A DNA stretch of 64,000 nt from Oceanospirillum sediminis (GTDB taxonomy: Bacteria; Pseudomonadota; Gammaproteobacteria; Pseudomonadales; Halomonadaceae), in NCBI RefSeq assembly GCF_014164585.1, contig NZ_JACJFM010000021.1, positions 1-64,000 on the forward strand, given 5' to 3'. Below are positions 58,645 through 64,000 of the stretch, one piece after another. The notes under the pieces are model-generated. The model was given only the letters and a program-made list of their open reading frames with translations. It did no database searches and was not told where the DNA came from. The position numbers and the translations under genes are program-made. Numbering within the stretch: position 1 is the first letter of the stretch; each line of letters starts with the position of its first letter.

Positions 58645-59763
58645 GTGAACGATTTTCTGATTGTGGGCGGTGGCGTGATCGGTATGATGATGGCGCGCAC
58701 TCTGTCGGACAGTGGTGCAGACGTTACCATTGTGGATAAAAGAGAACTGGGGCAGGAGTCTACCTGGGCAGGGGGCGGTATTGTTTCGCCATTATACCCC
58801 TGGCGGTACCGTCCGGAGATTACTGCGCTGGCTGAATGGTCTCAGGGCTATTATCCTGAACTGGCAGAAGAGCTGTTGCAGGAAACCGGCATTGATCCTG
58901 AGTTTCGTGCAGGTGGTATGCTGATGCTCAGGGTGCATGATGAGGATGATGCTCTGGCCTGGGCGGAAAAATATAACCAGCCCCTGACACGGGTGGATGC
59001 TGATTTTATTTATAAAACAGAACCCGGTGTAGCTCCGGGTAAAGAGCAGGCGATCTGGATGCCTGAAATAGGCAGTATTCGTAACCCTCGCCTGGGGCAA
59101 TCGCTGAAACGCAGTCTGGAGCTGAGAAGCAATATCCGCATTATTGAAAATGTGGAGATAAAAGGCATAAGAGAGATGGATGGTTATGCTATCGGTGTGG
59201 AAACCGCAAACTCGGTGCTCAGTGCCGGGCGAGTTATTGTGACTTCCGGGGCCTGGAGTGCCGGGGTACTGAAAGATGTTTTGCCGGATATTCCGATTCA
59301 GCCGGTCAGAGGCCAGATGCTGGTGTATAAAGCAGAGCCGGGATTAGTGGATAGGGTGGTGATGCTGGATGGTCGTTACGTGATTCCCCGTAATGATGGT
59401 CATATTCTGGTGGGTTCCACGCTGGAGTACAGCAGTTTTGATAAGCAGACCACAGATGAAGCCCGTGAATCCCTGATGGCATCAGCCAGGGATATTTTGC
59501 CTGCACTGGCTGATCTGGAGCCGGAATATCACTGGTGTGGTCTGAGACCGGGGTCGCCGGACGGTATTCCCTTTATCGGCGAAATTCCCACTATGAAAAA
59601 GCTGTATATCAATGCCGGTCATTTCCGTAACGGTCTGGTGTTGGCGCCAGCGGCGACGCAGTTATTATGTAATCAGTTACTGGGGCAGGAACCGGTGATT
59701 GATCCTGGCCCCTATCGTCCTGAGCATCGTATGTCGGAAGCAGAAGCTGGACAGATGATCTGA
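58645..59763 (+). CDS. thiO: Glycine oxidase ThiO
   Basis: ThiO is an FAD enzyme of the DadA/D-amino-acid oxidase family that turns glycine into iminoglycine for thiamine thiazole synthesis. The 372-residue protein has the FAD motif IVGGGVIGMMMA at residue 5, the ESTWAGGGIVSPLYPW segment near residue 38 and the C-terminal WCGLRPGSPDGIPFIG. The start is GTG with AAAGGGG upstream. In Pseudomonas it also sits beside the minor pilins, next to pilR; pilR is absent here. Confidence 0.92.
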   Translation: MNDFLIVGGGVIGMMMARTLSDSGADVTIVDKRELGQESTWAGGGIVSPLYPWRYRPEITALAEWSQGYYPELAEELLQETGIDPEFRAGGMLMLRVHDEDDALAWAEKYNQPLTRVDADFIYKTEPGVAPGKEQAIWMPEIGSIRNPRLGQSLKRSLELRSNIRIIENVEIKGIREMDGYAIGVETANSVLSAGRVIVTSGAWSAGVLKDVLPDIPIQPVRGQMLVYKAEPGLVDRVVMLDGRYVIPRNDGHILVGSTLEYSSFDKQTTDEARESLMASARDILPALADLEPEYHWCGLRPGSPDGIPFIGEIPTMKKLYINAGHFRNGLVLAPAATQLLCNQLLGQEPVIDPGPYRPEHRMSEAEAGQMI

Positions 59764-59807
59764 GTGCTCTGACTGACAGGATCGGTATGACAGGGTTTCA
59801 GACCCGC

Positions 59808-59848
59808 AAAAAAACAGCCATCCGTACCGGTTACGGATGGCTGTTTTA
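59808..59848. terminator. Bidirectional terminator between thiO and the PP0621-type gene
   Basis: A perfect 16-base-pair stem (AAAACAGCCATCCGTA and complement, five-base loop) lies between convergent genes. The minus-strand side has a seven-T run and the plus-strand side four T residues. Confidence 0.9.
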
Positions 59849-59881
59849 GTCTTGATGACCTGAATCAGTCAGCTGTCAGAG

Positions 59882-60157
59882 TTACCATTCAGGCTTATCT
59901 GGCCCCTGATCCAGAAAGTGACTTCTGTGTTCATGGCAGCAGAACCAGAGCTTCTCATGCCGGACAGCATCTTTTTCCGGTAAATGAATGTTGCAGAAAC
60001 GGCATTGAACCATTTGCTGGGGCTTTTTTTTCAGAGAGTTTTCCTTCTCGTGCCGCTCTTCGAATTCCAGCTTCTTTTGCTTATAGGTACGTAGCAGACG
60101 GATACCTGCCCAGACCAGTGCCAGAAAAATAATCAGACGGAAAATGATAAAGCCCAT
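59882..60157 (-). CDS. PP0621-family small membrane protein with zinc-finger-like motif
   Basis: The 91-residue product has one N-terminal membrane segment (about residues 3-21), a charged linker (KKLEFEERHEKENSLKKKP) and a C-terminal motif with CRFC and CCHEHRSH, able to bind zinc. It resembles small proteins found beside pilS/bamD in Pseudomonas (PP0621 family). The function is unknown. The ATG at 60157 has GAGG upstream; the longer frame to 60199 lacks support. Confidence 0.8.
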   Translation of the reverse strand: MGFIIFRLIIFLALVWAGIRLLRTYKQKKLEFEERHEKENSLKKKPQQMVQCRFCNIHLPEKDAVRHEKLWFCCHEHRSHFLDQGPDKPEW

Positions 60158-60226
60158 AATAGCTGCCTCTGTAACGATATCCTTAGTGCTTCTGACCACA
60201 GAAACGGAGGAATGCTCAGCCTGTTA

Positions 60227-61081
60227 TCAGCTGAACAGATCCGGTAATACCGCCTGTAGTGGCGATTTGGATTTTTCTCCGACCGGTTTAATCAGTCTTA
60301 GTTCACCATCATCTGTCAGTTGCTTATGATCCGGATACTGTTCTTTCAACAGCTCCAGGGTCTGACGAGCCTGGTCTTCCATACCCAGATGCAGATACGC
60401 TTCGCTGAGTGAAGCCAGAGCATCTGCTGTTACCGGAGAGGTAGGGAAATTCTCCAGTGCATAACGGCTACGGTTCACTGCAGCCAGATACCCGCCTTTG
60501 CGGATATAGAACTGGGCAACAAAAATTTCGTGACGAGCCAGAACATTACGGATAAACAGCATACGCTGACGGGCATCGCTGGCATAGCGACTTTCCGGGA
60601 AGCGGCGCAGAAAGATATTAAAATCAGAGAAGGCGTCCCGGGTAGCTCCCAGATCCCTTTCAGAAATATCCACCAGCTCCGCAGCTTCCAGCATATAACG
60701 ACCGGCCATATACGCTGACAATCCCTTCATGTAGTAGGCGTAGTCAATCTGAGGGTGTTTAGGGTGAAGGCGGATAAAACGTTCAGCGGTTGCTCTGGCA
60801 ACCTCATAGTCCTGGCTCTGAAAGTAAGCATATACCTGTTCCAGCAGAGCCTGCTCTGAGAAACGACCCAGTGGATATTTGGTTTCCAGAGTTTGCAATA
60901 ACTCAATACTGCGAGAGTTGTTGCCACTTTTCAGGGTGTCCTGGGCTTCCAGATACAGGGTTTGTTCGGCTTTTGCCAGGTCCCTGGCAGTGTTGTCGCT
61001 GGCGCAGCCCGCAAGCAGAATACTACCGGCCAGACAGGCGAGCCCCAGATTCCGTCGGGTTAGCTGATACTGTGATTTCAT
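60227..61081 (-). CDS. bamD: Outer membrane protein assembly factor BamD
   Basis: BamD is the essential lipoprotein of the BAM complex that inserts outer-membrane proteins. The 284-residue product has a signal with lipobox LLAGC near residue 26, then TPR-like repeats (TLYLEAQDTLKSGNNSRSIE and QDYEVARATAERFIRLHPKH regions). ATG 61081 gives a normal lipoprotein signal; longer frames to 61120 or 61129 exist. It is divergent from rluD, as in E. coli and Pseudomonas. ComL is an older name. Confidence 0.94.
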   Translation of the reverse strand: MKSQYQLTRRNLGLACLAGSILLAGCASDNTARDLAKAEQTLYLEAQDTLKSGNNSRSIELLQTLETKYPLGRFSEQALLEQVYAYFQSQDYEVARATAERFIRLHPKHPQIDYAYYMKGLSAYMAGRYMLEAAELVDISERDLGATRDAFSDFNIFLRRFPESRYASDARQRMLFIRNVLARHEIFVAQFYIRKGGYLAAVNRSRYALENFPTSPVTADALASLSEAYLHLGMEDQARQTLELLKEQYPDHKQLTDDGELRLIKPVGEKSKSPLQAVLPDLFS

Positions 61082-61301
61082 AAAAATCTTTTGAGTCAGA
61101 GAATGGACTAAGTTACGCATAATCACCAAAAATGCTGTATTCAGTGTTAGAATGACCGGACCAACGACTATAGCACAGGCTTACGATAAATACGTGGCTA
61201 TTGTGCGTTATCCTCTGACTCTGCGGGCAAAAATGAGTTCGTTCTGTTCAGAGGTTTAATCGATCAGATAACTGACTATTCATATCCGGACATTTCCTTC
61301 C

Positions 61302-62255
61302 ATGGCTGAATCAATTTCCCTGCAAGCGACCGTGCCTTTTGAGCTGGGTGGCTCCCGTTTTGACCAGATCGCAGCTGAGCTGTTTCCCGATTACTCCCGC
61401 TCCCGTCTGCAAAGCTGGATCAAGGATGGCGTACTGACGGTTGATGGCAAGATCCGTAAGCCCAAGGAAAAACTGTTCGGAGGAGAAGTACTGGCAGCGC
61501 AGACCACCGTTGAGAATAGTGATGAATGGGTGGCACAGGATATTGCGCTGGACATCGTCTACGAGGATGAAGACATCCTGGTGATTAACAAACCCGCGGG
61601 TTTGGTGGTGCATCCGGCTGCCGGTCATCAGACAGGAACACTGCTGAACGCTTTATTGCATCACTGCCCGGATATGGCACACTTACCCCGTGCTGGTATT
61701 GTGCATCGTCTGGATAAAGACACAACTGGTCTGATGGTTGTGGCTAAGACCCTGATGGCTCAGGCCTCTCTGGTAGAGCAGTTACAGGATCGCTCTATGG
61801 GGCGTGAATATGAAGCGGTGTCTATTGGAGTGATGACTGGTGGAGGCAAGGTGGATGCACCGATTGGCCGCCATCATAAGGATCGTAAACGCATGGCAGT
61901 AACAGACAGCGGTAAACCTGCGGTCACACACTATCGGGTGCTGAATCGTTTCCGGGGGCATACTCATATTCGCTGTAAGCTGGAGACTGGCCGTACTCAC
62001 CAGATTCGCGTACACATGTCACATATCAGCTATCCTCTGATAGGTGACCCCGTCTATAGTGGTCGTATGAAACTACCGGCAGGCTGCACACCTGAACTGA
62101 AAGACGCGCTGAGAGCATTTGATCGTCAGGCGTTGCATGCTAAACGACTGGAGTTGTGGCATCCGGCAACCGGTGACCTGATGGAGTGGGAAATTGATTT
62201 GCCGGATGATATGCAGGGCCTGTTAGAACAGCTAGAGACTGATCGGGATGCGTAA
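61302..62255 (+). CDS. rluD: 23S rRNA pseudouridine synthase RluD
   Basis: RluD makes pseudouridines 1911, 1915 and 1917 in helix 69 of 23S rRNA. The 317-residue protein has an S4 domain (about 17-75) and the RluA-type catalytic motif HRLDKDTTGLMVVAK near residue 135, whose Asp is the nucleophile. It also has GRTHQIRVHM near residue 230. It is followed by pgeF with an eight-base overlap, a conserved pair. Confidence 0.95.
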   Translation: MAESISLQATVPFELGGSRFDQIAAELFPDYSRSRLQSWIKDGVLTVDGKIRKPKEKLFGGEVLAAQTTVENSDEWVAQDIALDIVYEDEDILVINKPAGLVVHPAAGHQTGTLLNALLHHCPDMAHLPRAGIVHRLDKDTTGLMVVAKTLMAQASLVEQLQDRSMGREYEAVSIGVMTGGGKVDAPIGRHHKDRKRMAVTDSGKPAVTHYRVLNRFRGHTHIRCKLETGRTHQIRVHMSHISYPLIGDPVYSGRMKLPAGCTPELKDALRAFDRQALHAKRLELWHPATGDLMEWEIDLPDDMQGLLEQLETDRDA

Positions 62256-62991
62256 CGCTTTTGCTTTTATCTCTCCCCACTGGCCTGCGCCCAGAAATGT
62301 TAAGGCTCTGGTGACTTCCCGTGAACGAGGAGGTAACCAGAATCCTTACAGCTTTTTCAATATGGCTGCTCACGTCGGGGATAATCTGCATGCGGTGGAG
62401 AGAGCCAGAGAGGATCTGCAGCATTTTGTGGGCAAACAGCATCCATTACTCTGGCTGAATCAGACCCATAGCACGATTGTAGCGGATCAGTATCGGCCTG
62501 AAATGGAAGCGGACGCATCCGTTGCTTTTGGCCCTGAATATGCCTGTGTGGTGATGACGGCAGATTGTCTGCCGGTGCTTTTCTGTACAGAGGAAGGTGA
62601 CCGGGTGGCTGCTGCCCATGCAGGCTGGAGAGGGCTGGCTGATGGTGTGCTGGAGTCCACTCTGGCCAGTCTGGATACTGATCCGACAAAAGTCATGGTC
62701 TGGCTGGGACCGGCTATCAGCAGTAAGCATTTCGAAGTCGGGGCGGAAGTTCGGGAACAGTTTTTGGCAAAAGATGCCCATGCTTTCCAGTGTTTTGAAC
62801 CCAGCCCGTTTCGTTTGCAGCATTATATGGCTGATCTGTATCAGCTGGCCCGGCTAAGGCTGAATGCCTGTGGGGTTGAGCAGATTTATGGTGGCGGTTT
62901 CTGCACTTATGCTGAGCGTAGTCGATTTTATTCCTATCGCCGCGATGGCATTACCGGACGTATGGCCAGTATTATCTGGCTGACTCAGTAA
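62248..62991 (+). CDS. pgeF: Purine nucleoside phosphorylase / laccase-domain protein YfiH
   Basis: This family was annotated as polyphenol oxidase; E. coli YfiH is reported to correct cell-wall precursors or act as a purine nucleoside phosphorylase, so the exact role is unsettled. The 247-residue protein has the signature residues NQTHST near residue 71, ADCLPVLF near residue 108 and HAGWRGLADGVLE near residue 125, which include the Cys and His metal ligands. It lies between rluD and clpB, as in Pseudomonas and E. coli. Confidence 0.93.
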   Translation: MRNAFAFISPHWPAPRNVKALVTSRERGGNQNPYSFFNMAAHVGDNLHAVERAREDLQHFVGKQHPLLWLNQTHSTIVADQYRPEMEADASVAFGPEYACVVMTADCLPVLFCTEEGDRVAAAHAGWRGLADGVLESTLASLDTDPTKVMVWLGPAISSKHFEVGAEVREQFLAKDAHAFQCFEPSPFRLQHYMADLYQLARLRLNACGVEQIYGGGFCTYAERSRFYSYRRDGITGRMASIIWLTQ

Positions 62992-63155
62992 GTCCTGATC
63001 TCATTGGATAATATGGCCGTCTTTCACGGAAAGCTTTTGTTCAGGTACTGACTTTCTGTTGTATTCTGTTTGTAATGCTATTGAACTTCTGTCGTAATCA
63101 ATAGAAAAACTTATTATAAATATCATGAGGTTAGTAAACCGTATCAGGTTACCCT

Positions 63156-63183
63156 CTTGAACTTGTCTGATCTGTCCCTATCT
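63156..63183 (+). promoter_or_regulatory. Sigma-32 (heat-shock) promoter of clpB
   Basis: CTTGAA and CCCTATCT are 14 bases apart, matching the RpoH consensus (CTTGAA, CCCCATNT) at all but one position. The site is about 90 bases before clpB, the expected target. Confidence 0.8.
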
Positions 63184-63273
63184 ATTCCGGTAAGAAAGAA
63201 ACCGATTACCTGTTTGCCTGTCCAGGAGCGATTGTCTCGCCGGATCTCGCACAGGTTACAAGAGGATAAGTTT

Positions 63274-64000
63274 ATGCGTGTTGATCGTTTGACTGGCAAG
63301 CTGCAACAGGCTCTGGCTGATGCTCAATCAATGGCAGTAGGCCGCGATCATAATATGATGCACCCGGTTCATCTGGTGCTATCGATGATAGAACAGCGAG
63401 ATGGTGCTGTTCGCCCACTGATTATTCAGGCCGGAGGGGATTTCACTCGTTTACGCAATGAGCTGCGTGAACAACTGGAGTCTTTGCCGGTTGTGACCAA
63501 CAACGATGGCCAGATTATGATGTCGCCTGAGTTGGGGCGTATTCTCAATCTGGCGGATAAAGAATCTCAGCAGCGTAAAGACCAGTATATCTCCAGTGAA
63601 CTGATACTACTGGCAGCGGCTGCGGACCAGAGTGATACCGGAAAAATTCTGCGTAACTGTGGTCTGACAAAAGACACACTAAGTGCTGCTATTGATCAGG
63701 TCCGGGGAGGACAGAGTGTGGATGACCCGAATGCAGAAGAGCTTCGCCAGTCTCTGGATCGTTTCACGGTTGATCTGACCCAGAGAGCGCTGGATGGCAA
63801 ACTGGATCCTGTGATTGGCCGTGACGACGAGATTCGCCGTACTATTCAGGTGCTGCAGCGCCGTACCAAAAATAACCCGGTGCTGATTGGTGAGCCTGGT
63901 GTAGGTAAAACAGCCATTGTGGAAGGCCTGGCCCAGCGTATTATCAATGGTGAAGTGCCGGAAGGTCTGAAAAATAAACAGGTCCTATCGCTGGATATGG
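63274..64000 (+). CDS. clpB: Chaperone ClpB (5' part, runs off the window)
   Basis: ClpB is the ATP-driven disaggregase that works with DnaK. About 242 codons are present. The product begins [14 protein letters not shown] and has the N-terminal Clp_N repeats (HPVHLVLSM near residue 31). It then reaches the first AAA domain with IGRDDEIRR and the Walker [15 protein letters not shown] near residue 210. AGAGGA lies seven bases before the ATG. A sigma-32 promoter precedes it. Confidence 0.96.
   Translation, partial: MRVDRLTGKLQQALADAQSMAVGRDHNMMHPVHLVLSMIEQRDGAVRPLIIQAGGDFTRLRNELREQLESLPVVTNNDGQIMMSPELGRILNLADKESQQRKDQYISSELILLAAAADQSDTGKILRNCGLTKDTLSAAIDQVRGGQSVDDPNAEELRQSLDRFTVDLTQRALDGKLDPVIGRDDEIRRTIQVLQRRTKNNPVLIGEPGVGKTAIVEGLAQRIINGEVPEGLKNKQVLSLDM

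Overview
The window is chromosomal DNA from a gammaproteobacterium with moderate G+C. Almost every gene is a housekeeping or type IV pilus gene in an order known from Pseudomonas. The block from ispB to clpB follows the Pseudomonas aeruginosa order ispB, rplU, rpmA, obgE, proB, rpsT, murJ, ribF, ileS, lspA, fkpB, ispH, pilE, minor pilins, thiO, bamD, rluD, pgeF, clpB. The block from gltD to ponA follows gltD, gltB, damX-like, aroB, aroK, pilQPONM, ponA. These comparisons are from memory. The moderate G+C and AT-rich intergenic regions suggest a marine Oceanospirillales-type lineage rather than Pseudomonas itself. I cannot name the genus. I see no insertion sequence, prophage, CRISPR array or tRNA.

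Layout. 1-75: 3' end of a 5S rRNA and its terminator, so an rRNA operon lies upstream. 354-7649: glyA, then a plus-strand run nrdR, ribD, ribE, ribBA, ribH, nusB, thiL, pgpA (riboflavin synthesis plus neighbours). 7716-22544, minus strand: a TetR regulator, gltBD (glutamate synthase), damX-like, aroB, aroK and the pilMNOPQ inner-membrane/secretin assembly operon. 22705-25215: the bifunctional penicillin-binding protein ponA. 25337-39786: the accessory part. It holds dtd with an SDR gene, a three-gene unit (charged membrane protein, CoA-binding protein, HDOD protein), a YqaA-type membrane protein, two convergent cyclic-di-GMP genes, a lipoamide-dehydrogenase-like flavoprotein, and an operon of flavodoxin, PepSY membrane protein and small exported protein behind a Fur-box-like promoter. 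40031-53552: the conserved ispB/rplU to ispH block. 53633-58523: a chemotaxis receptor and the pilE/minor pilin cluster. 58645-64000: thiO, a PP0621-type protein, bamD, rluD, pgeF and the start of clpB behind a sigma-32 promoter.

Genes that work together. RibD, RibE, RibBA and RibH cover most of riboflavin synthesis, and ribF at 47 kb makes FMN and FAD. The GTP cyclohydrolase II half of RibBA looks dead, so another gene must supply that step. PilM, PilN, PilO, PilP and PilQ build the pilus envelope machine, while PilE, FimT, PilW, PilX and PilV would prime or decorate the fibre. Two cyclic-di-GMP proteins and one chemoreceptor lie near them. The flavodoxin/PepSY operon looks like an iron-starvation reductive module.

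The points most worth checking are: the flavodoxin/PepSY/small exported protein operon; the loss of pilS-pilR and pilY1 from an otherwise conserved pilus locus; a short PilQ without room for AMIN domains; a Cys-to-Ser change in the redox motif of a lipoamide-dehydrogenase-like enzyme; and two mutually exclusive hairpins upstream of ileS. I found no clearly new defence or mobile system.
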